From Brachionus manjavacas (Eukaryota; Rotifera; Eurotatoria; Ploima; Brachionidae): 64,000 bases of DNA. Position numbers and translations under genes: made by a program. The DNA lies in contig JAHQIY010000007.1 of the NCBI GenBank assembly GCA_019054805.1, positions 997,501 to 1,061,500 on the forward strand. Reading direction: 5' to 3'. The notes beneath the pieces were generated by a model, which had not been told where the DNA came from, did not search any database, and was given only the letters and a program-made list of their open reading frames with translations. Below are positions 11,378-23,269 of the stretch, piece after piece; the stretch's first letter is position 1; each line of letters starts with the position of its first letter.

Positions 11378-14300
11378 ATGGAAAAAGATTTTTCTAACTT
11401 TCCATCAAATGGAATTTTGCCTAAAAAGGAGACCGGCTCGCTTTCATTTTTGTCCAAATATCCGGACTATGATGGCAAAGGGATTCTAATAGCAATTTTG
11501 GATACTGGTGTTGATCCGGGAGCCTCTGGTCTAAAAGTTGAATTTTATAAAATTTAATCTTCTCACTTTAAAGGAGATTTTTTTAATTTTTAAGATTACT
11601 TCGGATAATAAGTCTAAAATAGTTGATTTGATTGATGCTACTGGTGCTGGTAATGTTGATATTTCTACAGTAAGAAAAATCGAGAATGGCACCCTACTTG
11701 GTCTGACAGGACGAAAATTAAAAGTTTACATTTAATAAAATTAAGGCATATCTTTTTTTTATTGCTATTGCTAGGTTCCTAAAGAATGGAAAAATCCATC
11801 GGGAAATTTTTACCTTGGCTTAAAAGCTTTGTTTGATTTATGTTCTAAAAGTTTGCGCGATCGATTAAAAAAAGAAAGGAAAGACAAAGAATGGCAACCT
11901 TTGAACGACGAAGCTGTTTATCAGATTCAAACTAGATTAAATGAATTCGAAAGCAATAAAAGCCCCAAAGAGTCGGAGTCAAGTGAAAGTTCAAAAGCAA
12001 CTGAATTAACTGACTTGATTAATTCACTTACCAAAGAGGATCTTCAAGCCCAACTTGATCTATTAAAAGATTTAGAGAACAAAATCAAAGATATTGGACC
12101 AGTGTATGACTGCATTGTTTGGAATGATGGTGACACTTGGAGATCTTGTGTTGATACTACGGAAAAAGGTTATTTAGAAAACTGTAAAGTATTGACTAAC
12201 TACAAGGATTCCTTTGAATATGCAACTTTTGGTTACACCGACATGTTGAATTATTCGGTTCGAATTTTACCTGACGAAAATGTTCTTGAAATAGTCACTG
12301 ATTCAAGTAGAGAAAAAAAAATAAATAAAAATAAACATCTTAATTTTAACTATCAGGTTCACACGGAACTCATGTTGCATCGATTGCCACTGGTCACTAT
12401 CCTGATAACCCAGAATTAAACGGAGTAGCACCAGGCGCTCAAATTATTTCAATTAAAATTGGAGATAACAGAATAAATGGAATGGAAACAGGCTATGCCT
12501 TAGTAAATGCAGTAATTTAATTTAAACGAATAAAGATTACTTTTTTTTTAATTATTAATTTAAAGTGTCGCTACGTTGCTGAATACAAATGCGATTTGGT
12601 CAATTACAGCTTTGGAGAACCTGTTTGTCTTTCCAATCTAGGTCCGGCTTTGACTGCTGTGCAAGATTTAGTTGAAAAATTTGGAGTGATTTTTGTGACC
12701 AGCGCTGGCAACAATGGTCCTGGAATAGAAACTGTAGGAGCTCCTGGCGGGTCTATTCCAACAGTTGTTAGCGTAGCTGCTTACGTGACTACTGATATGA
12801 TAAAAGCTGAACATTCTCTGCTTGGAAGTGGCAATTCAATGCTTTTTTCGTGGTCATCACGAGGCCCATGCATTGATGGAAGTTGGGGAGTTAGTGTAGC
12901 AGCGCCAGGCGGAGCTTTTGCTGCTGTTCCGAACTGGTCTCAACGCGGAACACAATTAATGTCTGGAACATCAATGGCCTCGCCAAATTGTTGCGGATGC
13001 TTGGCTCTAATTCTATGTGGTTTGAAATTAACTGGAATAGAATTCAATCCGTTTGGTGTCAAAAGAGCTATTGAAAACACAGCTCTGGTCATTGACGAAG
13101 CAATTGGATGTGGCGCTGGACTCATTCAGGTATAAATTTGAAATTAAATTTTTTTTATTAATTTTAATTTTTATTGAAAGGTCGAAAAAGCCTTTGATTA
13201 TTTAGTTGATTATAAAGATAGCATTTTTCAGAAAATTTATTTCGATATTAAATATGTTGGAAAGCCGAATAACAAAAAAGGAATTTATTTAAAAAATGAT
13301 GATGAACTTAGTCAAACAAGAGATTATCTGATTGCAATTGAGCCAATATTTTTTGAAAATACTACTAGGTCCTACTTGGTAAATGAATCGGCCAAGAGCG
13401 ACACAAATTTATTAAAAGGTTTTTTTGTAAATCCAAAAATATCATTTATCAAGAAGATTAATATTTTTATCTATAGTTCAACTAGATAGAATATCGTTGA
13501 ATCGAAAATTGGTTTTATCGCTTGAGGATGGTGACGCTCTTAAGAGCTTTATCGATTATCCAGAGCACTTATATCTTGTTAATTCAACTCGTCAATTTCA
13601 TATCCGAATCCGAGCCAACGAATTGGAAGGAGGAAAGCATTACTTCACTTGCCTCAAGGCATTTGATCTAGAGGATCCCAAAAGAACTTGTTTATTCAAA
13701 GTACCCATTACCATTATCAAGCCCTTTACGTAATTTTTTCATTTTAATTAAAATTATTAATCTATTTAATTTAATTTAGTTTTGATGATAAGAAAACTTT
13801 GAACGATTATGAAATAGAATACAAAAATGTTCCTTTCAAACAAGGACAAATATATCGCCATTTCATTCGTGCGCCTCTGGCGGCAACTCATGCAGGTATC
13901 TACTTTAGAATGACAATCATAATTTAAGCAATACATTTTTTCTTAAAAATACCTTAAAAAATTTTATTTCCACAATTTTATCATGTTAACTGATGCAGAG
14001 CATCAATATTTAAGATACATCTTAAGATTTTCCCTTCAAAATCGTTTTGACCATAGTGAGAATATTCAGGGTAAAAATAAATTTATTTTTTAAGAACCAA
14101 ATTAAAAAGCGAATACATTAATTCTCAGACTTTAGCGTGTGCACAAGTTAACATTGATCGTTTGCTAAAATTGACTAAATTTCGATGCATACATGAAAAA
14201 GCAAAGTTATCCAAATCTTCCAGTGATAAAATCTTAGTTTTTAATTAATTTTTTTTTTATTTTTCTATTTTTTCTATTTGTTTATAAAATTACTTCTTAT

Positions 14301-17300
14301 TTTTGACCAAGCAATAAATAAATAAAATTAAGTGCAACTGTACCCGGTTAGTCGGTCCATAAATAATAAAAATAATTCTCTCTTTTCTATCCTAGCGAAT
14401 AATGGGGAGGTGCTCATCTACTTTTCCAGTACCTTTATTGCGCAACGGCTCTGATCTGACACAGAAGTTACTGGATAGGGGTTGATCATCTACACCGCAA
14501 TTATTACCAGACGAAACCGGTTCCCTTTTTTAATTTAAGGGATTTATACATTTGTCCTAAAGACATAAATAGCCTTCTCGAAAATTAATCCCGATTGAAT
14601 TATTCGATTTATATAGAGTTGGCAATAGATTTTGAAATTGACTAAATTTTTTAATTAATTAGTATTCTTAAAATGTGTTCTTCTGCTGCAAAATACAATA
14701 AATAAAATCATTTACTTAATTTTTGCATTTAAAATTAAGTCAATTATATAAGATTGATTGGAAAAAAAATTTATTCAAAAAACACAAACGGGGAAGATAA
14801 GAAAACCTAAGTTGTTGCTTTATAAAATTATTTTAAAGAGATTTTGCTAATAAATTATTCTTAAAAAAAATAATTGATTTTTTGGATAATAACTTGAGTC
14901 TTCATTCTCTTTAATCTTTTAAACTTGAGCTCTCAGAATAGTCAACAAACAATTTTTTGAATTTTTATACTGAACGAAATTAATTTTAAAAGCTAAAATT
15001 TTAGCTTTAAATAAAATATTATTCATTCTTGTATTGTCTATCAATAAATTTAAAATTGGATAAGAAAACTATTTTCAATTTTTAATACTCAAAAAAGTAA
15101 TTTAATAATAGAAATAAGTCATAGAGATATCAAGGAAAAAACTCTTTTTGTTTTGTGAAATTTCACTCTTTTTATACGGAATTTCACAAAAGGTCACACA
15201 AATTTTCCTACTCAGTTGAAAACATTAGAACCCGGATTCTCGTATTTTTCCTTTACAGATTAATTAATACAAAAACAGAAAAAAAGAATCTTATACCGCC
15301 TCCTGTTTCCTTCTGACTTAATTTTAGCAGATTTCAATTTTCAGCCTTGGTAAAAAAACGTTTAGAAAACTCAATTGGCTTCAAAAAAACATGCTTGTTT
15401 TTGATTTAATACGTAGAAAATAATTGTTACAAATAATATTTTGGTAATGGAATAAAAAAGTTTCATATATTCTTAAATCATTCAGCAATAAGACCTCTTT
15501 ATTTAATTTATAATTAATATTATTTTAATAAGGTTAAGTTTTTTAGGAATCTTTTAAAGTTCAATTTTTACAAGAACTTTTTAAAACTTTATAATTTTAC
15601 AAAAAAGACATTAAATCTTCATAATTAAAATCCATAGGATTAAAAATCTTCTTTTAAAAACAATAGAAGCTAAAAAAATAAAAAAATTTACATTTGTTTC
15701 TAAATTTGGTGTAGATTCAATTGTTTTTTAAATTTTGAAAGATGTCAAAACTAACATAAATTTACTGAAAACAATCTAGACATTTAAAAGCAAAAATTAA
15801 GATTTTTAATTAAAAAAAATTCATTGAAAAGTTATTTCGTATTTTCCCTAATAATAATGAAATCAAAAAATCCTAGTTCTTCAAAAGAAAATCAACTTGA
15901 ATTTTATATTTAAAATAATATTAAACCAGTCGTTCTAGTAGAAATTCTCATCTTTATTAAAATCACCTATATTAAGTAATTATTTTTTTTTATTTGATCA
16001 ACTTTGTTTGGCAGATGATTCAATTTTAAAGATTATTTTATGCAATAATGTTGAAGTTTAATTACTTTAAAGCAGTTGAAGTTATTTTAATTAAAAAAAG
16101 CAAATATTTATTTTCTTATGAATAAATTTTAGCTAGTGCTAGTTAGTTAATATTTATCATTTAAAGCAAAAATTAAGTTAATTTTTTTTAAAAGAACTGG
16201 TTTTGAAAACTGACCAAGATGGCTCAAATAGAGATCATGCACCTCTGTTTTTCATACAAACCTTTACTCTCGAAAATTTTCGAACCCCAACTGATGAAGC
16301 AGTTGAGGAAGTATACCGATTAAATCTGTCAAATGACTTCAAATTAAAATTCAAAATTCAAGTATCAAAGGATTTTTTTAAAATTTTTTATTCTAATTAA
16401 TTTTCAAAGTCAACAAAAATTTTTCAAGTAACAATCGCCAAAAATTGGTCAAACATAGGAAATTGTTCAGCTACTTATAAAATTCGGCTAAATGGGCTTT
16501 ATTCTCAAAATGGACATGAATTTTGCGCCATATCAAGTCAGCCATATCGTATCGATATTGGATCATATTTGAGAACTGAGGAATGCGAACCGAGTGTATC
16601 TTATAAACACATTATCCATCCATTAAGACCTCATGAATATCATATTGAAAAAGTAAAGCCATCTATGGGAATTATTAAACCAATTTATCAGCTAATTCTG
16701 TCCTATAATTTCCATCAAGTAAATGTTTATAGAATTTAATAAAAAAAATTTATTTTATAATCGACTAATGAGCTTAAAAAGTCTAAATCAGGAGAAGTAG
16801 GTTGCGAGGTTCCTTTCTTAAGTAATTTTCTTTATGAAAACGAATTTCAATCTATATATTGGATGATTTATGAATCAAATTCTAAAAGACTGGTGCTTAG
16901 CGGAGACGCTTTTCCAATTATATACAAAGTAATAAAAATTAAAATTATTTTTTATTTTAGTAAAATTTTTAAATATCATATTTACTTATCAGTATAATAA
17001 AACAATTGACAAAGGCGATTACATTATCCGCCTATTTGTGCGTCATGAAAAAATAGAGTCACTAGAGAAACTCAAAGAAACCAGCTTTTATTTGCGTCAC
17101 TCGATTTCGGCTGTGAGTCAGGATGTTTATTCATCGCAAGTAAATGTGATGCGTGGTAGCGGAAAAAAAGCAAGTGCAGAAAAAATTCAAAAAAATAACA
17201 CAAAAAGCTATTTTTTGCAGCCAATTTCGGATGATAAGCTTCCGAAAGGCGCCACAAATGGACAATTTTTAAGTGGCGAAATCTCTTTTTTTAAAGACTC

Positions 17301-18266
17301 AGCAGCTAGCAAAGTTGATAATTATAAAATTTTGTATCAAATCAATGATCATGGTAAAAAAGTTGAAAAACATGGCGCCAAAAAAACCGATTCAAATGAG
17401 CACAAGTCTAAAAGTGACGAAGAGAAGCTTGAAGAGTCTTTGAGAGATACTAAAGTTTCTTATCTACAGAAAATAGACTCACTGTTCGAAACTGTTAAGA
17501 ACGAATATCCAGACCATGTTCCAGTTTATTTAAATAGAATACAATTTTTAGAAAAAAAAAATCTAATTTTAAAGAAAGATGAAAGTGAAAAAAAATTACA
17601 GAATCTTAATGAGATAATTAATTTGACAAAAACTGCTCTTGGTAAGATAAATCAAGATGCTCTTCTCAAGTTTTTAGGCCAAAAACACCATGAATCCGAT
17701 GAGGAAAAAAAGTATAAAACGATTCTTTAAATCGGAATATTCATTTTTTATTCAATAAGAGAGTTTGATCACCAAAAGAGTTGGGTAATTGAGCTTTTGG
17801 CTTGTCAAGGTGCAGCATTGATAGAAAAGCAATTGATCGAAAGGTTTGGAGATATTGATGATTCTGAGGAATTTAGGAAAATTGAAATAACACATGATAT
17901 ACAATCTGTTTATAAATGTATTCAAAAATTTATAGACATTAATGATGATAAAGTAAAATCGAAAAAAAATTTGAAAAAATAATTTGTTAAATTTTGTTTA
18001 GGTTTCAAAATTTGTGCTCAAACTTTTCCTGCATTTGAGATTATTTGGAAAAGCATTAAAAGTTTTGTTCAAGCAATTAGAGGAAAAGCCAGGAACTAAA
18101 ACAATCGATCAGTCAATTTTAACTGTAATTTTTCTTTTAAAAAAAAAATTTGTTTTAATCGTTGTTTTTCTTTTAGGTTTTACGGGAAATGAGTCTGAGA
18201 CATGCTCTTAATTATCATGAGAGTAACATGGCTATGAAATACCAATCTAAATTTGTCACTCTATAA
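11378..18266 (+). CDS. TPP2: tripeptidyl-peptidase II
   Basis: A giant cytosolic subtilisin-type exopeptidase that releases tripeptides downstream of the proteasome. It starts at Met 11378 ([19 protein letters not shown]). The catalytic Asp lies in ILDTGVDPG (about 11495-11520), the His in SHGTHVAS (about 12357-12385), the oxyanion Asn in SAGNNGP, and the Ser in GTSMASP (about 12965-12985). All triad residues are intact. Later exons give GQIYRHFI, the [11 protein letters not shown] segment (16194 on), [36 protein letters not shown] and DDKLPKGA, all typical of TPP2. It ends [12 protein letters not shown] at 18266. It has about 15 short introns plus one of 2.3 kb (13897-16193), which joins ATHA to ELVLKTDQ in phase, as in other animals. 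The C-terminal third is shorter and more Lys-rich than vertebrate TPP2. Confidence 0.92.
13983..14248 (+). CDS. possible nested two-exon small ORF in the TPP2 intron, unknown
   Basis: Within the 2.3 kb TPP2 intron, ATG at 13983 opens a frame ([20 protein letters not shown]) to a GT donor after the G at 14071. An AG acceptor at about 14134 restores the frame ([17 protein letters not shown]), running to TAA at 14246-14248. The product would be about 66 residues with no signal peptide or membrane segment. An alternative view is that this is an extra TPP2 exon, but the flanking TPP2 exons already join in phase and align without it. I do not recognise the protein. Confidence 0.35.
14367..14585 (-). 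mobile_element. tRNA-derived SINE copy, 5' part decayed
   Basis: Its body matches the SINE at 32400-32705 in the same orientation: the shared text includes GGATAATGGGGAGG-like sequence and CTGACACAGA. The tRNA-like head is not recognisable here, and similarity fades after about 14585. It lies inside the large TPP2 intron. Confidence 0.7.
15150..15192. repeat. mini inverted repeat resembling the MITE termini
   Basis: TTTTGTGAAATT and, 15 bases later, AATTTCACAAAA form a hairpin whose arms match the terminal repeat of the 364-bp MITE family. It could be an extreme internal-deletion derivative or chance. Confidence 0.3.
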
Positions 18267-18808
18267 ACCTTTCAAATTAATATACAGTCAAAATTTTATA
18301 ATTTTATTCTGTCTCTTTTAATAAATTTTTAAATATCATTGTTTAATTTAAAATTTTTGAAAACAAAAAAATTCTAATTTGCTCGATTTAAAAGAAGATA
18401 ATTAAATTTTTGAATCTCAGTAAGGAATTTTTCAATGAATATTTGATTTTGTTAAAAAAAGGATAAAGAGAAATTTTTTGGCAATTTTTTTTATGAAAAA
18501 AAAAAAATCAATAAGGAACGGCTAATTGTTTTTTTATGAATCATATTTAAAAAAAATGTTTTTTTCTTTCATTTATTTAATATTAGCCAAAAAAATCTTT
18601 GACAAATTAAATTTACAAAATTATCAATAAACACAATTATTAGGAATCTAAAAAACAAAAAAAAATTTCATGACATTCAAACTTGTTTTTATAAAATTTT
18701 TTATTTAATATTTTTCTGATAAAAAAAAACTAAAAAATTTTCTTTAATAAAAAAATTAATTTAAAAAATTATTATTGAACCACTGTTTTAATTTTCGGCC
18801 TGAACACA
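18267..18808. other. AT-rich spacer, nothing recognised
   Basis: It lies between the convergent TPP2 and secreted-peptide genes. It consists of homopolymeric A and T runs only, and both 3' untranslated regions must lie here. Confidence 0.5.
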
Positions 18809-19313
18809 TTAATTATCGAGTAAAAGTTTCCTTTAAAATAACATTGTAAAATAATTTTATCTAAATACATTTTTATAAAAACTTACAAAGCTTTTGAACA
18901 ATTTTCCCGATTAATACACTCAGACAATCCATCATAGAGTATAACAGCGAGCTGAATTTCGCTGTTATCAATAGCATTGTTGTAAGAGTCTTCCGATCGC
19001 TTACCGCTGTTAAAAAAAATTGAAAACAATTTCAAAATTTTATTTTAAAATTATTACATTTCCAAAGGATCAATCATACCACCTCCGAGTTTGTTCTTGG
19101 CCAAATAAATTTTAGTACTAAGCTCATCCAATCTAAGATATGGACTTCTCTTAACCCTTTAAATAAAGAATTTTAAATTCTTTATTAACTTATTTTAAAA
19201 GTGAGGAAATACTTGGATTGCTTGACTTCCGAAAGAGAAGCAGCACTTGACAAGCAGCATAAGAAAACAATCAGTGAACAACCGACTAATACAATTTGGG
19301 TGTTGTATTTCAT
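18809..19313 (-). CDS. secreted neuropeptide-like precursor with an amidated peptide
   Basis: Four exons (19313-19213, 19156-19058, 19006-18887, 18830-18809) join through GT-AG introns in unbroken phase and total 342 nt, giving 113 residues. Residues 1-24 form a signal peptide (MKYNTQIVLVGCSLIVFLCC, then LSSA). Dibasic KR at 36-37 and GKR at 68-70 bracket a 30-residue peptide (38-67) that begins SPYLRLDELS and ends IDPLEI. The glycine predicts C-terminal Ile-amide. The downstream part (71-113) is acidic, with one Cys pair four residues apart (SECINRENCSKA). This is the standard layout of a neuropeptide or peptide-hormone precursor. I cannot assign the family: the SP.L.LD start and Ile-amide end recall CRF/DH44 peptides only loosely. 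A TATA box lies about 100 bp upstream. None of the exons gives a long ORF, so simple ORF calling misses the gene. Confidence 0.72.
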
Positions 19314-19410
19314 TATTGGTATTTGATAAATCGTTTCGTTTGAATATTTTATTTTCTAGAATAAAATTATTTATTTTATGATGAATTAAAAACGAACCCT
19401 AGCGAACGTC

Positions 19411-19418
19411 TATTTATA
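19411..19418 (-). promoter_or_regulatory. TATA box of the secreted-peptide gene
   Basis: On the minus strand TGTATAAATAG stands about 98 bp before the start codon, which allows a normal initiation site about 30 bp downstream and a 5' leader of about 65-70 nt. AT-rich DNA makes TATA-like strings common, but this one has the exact TATAAATA form and good spacing. Confidence 0.5.
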
Positions 19419-19421
19419 CAA

Positions 19422-22400
19422 AAAAGGAATGTGATAAAATTTAATATTGAAATCTAATTTGTTTGATTTAGTGAAATCAAATTTAATATCTGATGAAAAA
19501 CTAAGATATTTTTAATCAGCTAAATGGTTTTCCATGGAAAATGATTTTAGATCAAAATAAAATTTATATTTATTTCAACACAAAATAGAAATTTAAAAAA
19601 AATATCGTAATACGATCCATGGCGTATGCATATTTCGATTGCCAAAGTCTTCTAGCTAATTATAAGTGGTTTGTTTTTGCATATAAAAATAATTACTAAT
19701 TTCTTAATTAACTTTTAGTGAATATAAATTCAATAACTAATCTAGTCAAATTTCGATGGAAACCTACAAAAATGGATTTTCAGCAATGCAAACGCGTCTC
19801 TTTTATCATAGAATCCTTAGTCCTGAATTAACAGATAAGGAATGTATTACAAGCAAATACCGTACAAATTTTCTTGTCATCATTCTTTATAACTATAAAT
19901 TAACAGCCTTCTAAGCATATTGAATTTTTTATTTGTTTTTTTCTTATCGAATTTTTTAATTTCTAAAATAATGCTAAAACTAAATTTAAATGGTTTCCTG
20001 ATTCTTTCTCTTTAAATACTATAATTTTCTAATTGAAAATAAAATTAATGCAAAATTTGAAGGCGTTTAAATATTCTTGACAGTTTTATTAAATTGTTGG
20101 TAAATATTTTATTTAGTATATATAATCTCATTCGCAAATTCAGCCAGATAATGATTTGAATCAAATTTTGATAAAAAAATTTATAACTTGCATAAATAAA
20201 AATTGTTTGCTAGAATGAAAAATAGTCGCTATGATGAAACATAAATGTATTTTTTGTAATGAAAAATTTTAAATTAATTTTGATCTTTAATTTATCGTGG
20301 AACTGTTTAATCTGATTTTATATAAAAAAATGGCTTTAATCTGAAATTGTTAAGAGACTAAAATTTCAGTTCAGATAATTTTTTTGATAATGAAATTTAC
20401 TTAATTGTACGGATTAAGCATCTATTTGAGTTAAAATTTTTATGGAAAATTCAAAAGTTTGTATTACAGCCAATTGACTGAATAAAGAAAAGAAAAAAAA
20501 CGTTTAAGAAAAATCCATTATTTTCATTTACTAAGATCAACTCAATTTTCTCCCATTCTTTCGAAAAAAATTAAATTTAAGATTGCAATTTTCTTTTTGA
20601 ATTAATAAAAAAATCAAAAAATGCAAATCTAATACAATTATTTTTACTTAATTAAATCAAATAAGAAATTAAATCGAATTGATTCATAACTACTTACTCA
20701 TTTATTTAAAAAATTTGACTAAAAGAAAATCGTAACGATAAAAAATTGTCTCGAATAACAATCTAAATGGTTTTGATTCAAATTTAGTAATAGCTAAATA
20801 TCTATCTTTTAAAAATTTAAAATAATCTATTAGTCATTTTGAAAAATTCTATGAATTATAAAATTTATTCACTCTTAAATATGCTCATCTTAATCGCACC
20901 TTTATCAACAGAAAAATTACATTAACCCATGGGACCAAAAGCATAGGTTTTATTAAGAAAAAATTAATTCGATATGAACAAATTCTGATGCTAGTTTATG
21001 CTTAAAATTGACTAATAAGATATTCTATCAGAATTGACAATCAAATATTATAATTAAAAACAATAAAATCATTTTCTGGAATTATTTTTAATCCTAAATA
21101 TCGTTTATTAACATACATAAAAATTAGATTGTTTATATTTTTTTATTAAAGCTGTACGTATGAGGGTGGAATTGCCATTCTGTCAAAATCGCTAGGATAA
21201 TTAATAGAATTACAAACTTTCATTTCAATCATGTAACCAACATATTTAAATGAAAATATTCAAATAATTTTATTTTTCAAATAATTCTCAATCACAAGTA
21301 TTTCCTTGATAAATTCATCTAAATGAACTGTCGATTGCGGAAGTCATTAAAATATTTAAATGATGATAGTTTTTTTTTCTATAATATGTTTTTGCTAAAT
21401 TAACTAATAAATTTTAGTAAATAAATTTAAATTTTTTTATTTTTTTATTCAATTACGCAAAATAATAACAAGATAACTTGATCAAACAGAAATTTTTTGT
21501 AAATTATTTGAAATTTATGCTATAATCTTTAAGAGACAACTTTTTAAAAATAATGAAAGAAAAATTTTTTTTTTAATTTTCTTTGATTTGTCGCTAAATT
21601 TTAAAACAAATGAATTTGGAAACAATTTAAATATGCTAAAACGCCCAAACCTATTTATTTCGATTTAGAGTAATAAAAACGCTTTCAATTTTATTAATTA
21701 GAATAATACAATGAAATCTGAGGTAAAAATTTTATTCGAATAATTTATATAAAAACCTTAAGCATCATTTGTCATCTAAAGTTTTGATTAAAGGATATTA
21801 TTGATTGATTAAAAAAGGCGGATTTCATACGATACTTATTATTTAAAGTTAAATTTAACTGTTATAAAAAACATCAAAAATATTAAAACTTAAATTACAA
21901 TCAAGAAAATACAATGATTGAAACAATTTTAAAAAAATCGAAAATTTCTATAAGAAAATAAAATATAAAATTTCAACTATCAGATAAAAATTTTTGGCTA
22001 GACTCTACTTTGATAAGAATTTTCTTATTTAAATATTATTTCTCATCGTTTTATTTAGTAGGTAAATTTAAAATTTTGATAAATTTAATAATCGTTAAGA
22101 AAACTTAATTGTGTTTTTTATAATTTTCATTACTAATCAAAAGCATTTAATTTTTGCCCATTATTTTTTGAGTAAAAATATTAATTTCGTTGATTACATT
22201 GCATCCTGATGATGTCAGCTAATCGGAAAAATAAAATGTAAATTCAATAATAAAAATTCATTTTTTTTTAATTTCAATTTAAGATAAAATTAATGAATAT
22301 TTAGAAAAAATTTTTAAGTAATTTTATTTTTACCAATTATGAAAGTAATTAAAGAAAACTTAAATTCCGAAATTAAAAAATTCTTGAAATAAATGGAAAA

Positions 22401-23269
22401 TGTTTCGTAGATATATACGACCGTTTTAAATATTTAAATTAATTTACAATTGTCAAAAAGCTTCACAGTCTAAATTATAGATTAAATTAATGCTTTGGTT
22501 TTAATTTTTAAAAATAAAAATTTAATTAAAAAATTTATTTTAATTGAAAAGCTGATAAAATTTTTCAAAAAGAAATTTAAGATTGTGATTTTTCTAAATA
22601 TCTGTCTATTATTTATGAGAATATTTATAGATTAAGCAGAAGAATTTGAAATGGCTTTTATGACGCCTTAGGAATCAAAATCTTCTAATTAAGCATTTGT
22701 TGCTTTAAATCGAAAAAATATTTTTATAAGATTTCGTTCTCTGATATTGAAATTTATCTAAAATTTTAAATATCCTTTAGTTAATAAGTAATTTAATTTA
22801 CAAACAAGTGATCAATTTATACTAGAAAATCAAATATAATACCTATATGTAGCTATTTAAGATTAAAATTTTAATTATCTTTTATTGATTTCTAAATCGT
22901 AGGAAGATTCTTTAACCTGATGAATATTTTTTGTTAATCTATATTTTTGGAAGGTTGAACATTATAATCCAATTAATTAATATTTTTTTTTAATAATTTT
23001 TATGTTTTTTTAAATTATTAGAATCAATGCAAACAATTGCTTAATCTCGATTAATTTCCTTCAATTCGAAACAACTGCTAGTTTATTTTTTATCTAACAA
23101 TTAAATTTCTTAAGGAATTAAAAATTGATTTAAAGAACAATACTCATCAAATTAAGATTTTAAGAAATTCCATTAAGAAAATTGACATGAAAAATCTCGA
23201 AAGAAAATTTAATTTGTTGATAAAATTTTTATTAAAAAATTAAATTCTTAAAATAAAAATTAATTACTA
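19422..23269. other. gene-free AT-rich spacer
   Basis: About 3.8 kb with no reading frame, repeat family or exon-like stretch that I can support. It is the emptiest part of the window and lies upstream of the secreted-peptide gene, so distal regulatory sequence for that gene could be here. Confidence 0.5.

Noticed and set aside
13996..14070. Extra TPP2 exon encoding [14 protein letters not shown]
   Set aside because: It can be spliced in phase after ATHA, but the exon at 16194 continues the TPP2 alignment directly. I therefore listed it as a possible nested ORF instead.
18881..19313. Assignment of the secreted precursor to the PDF or DH31 families
   Set aside because: NSEI near residue 83 resembles the PDF start but is not next to a cleavage site, and the 30-mer lacks the DH31 Gly-Pro-amide end.
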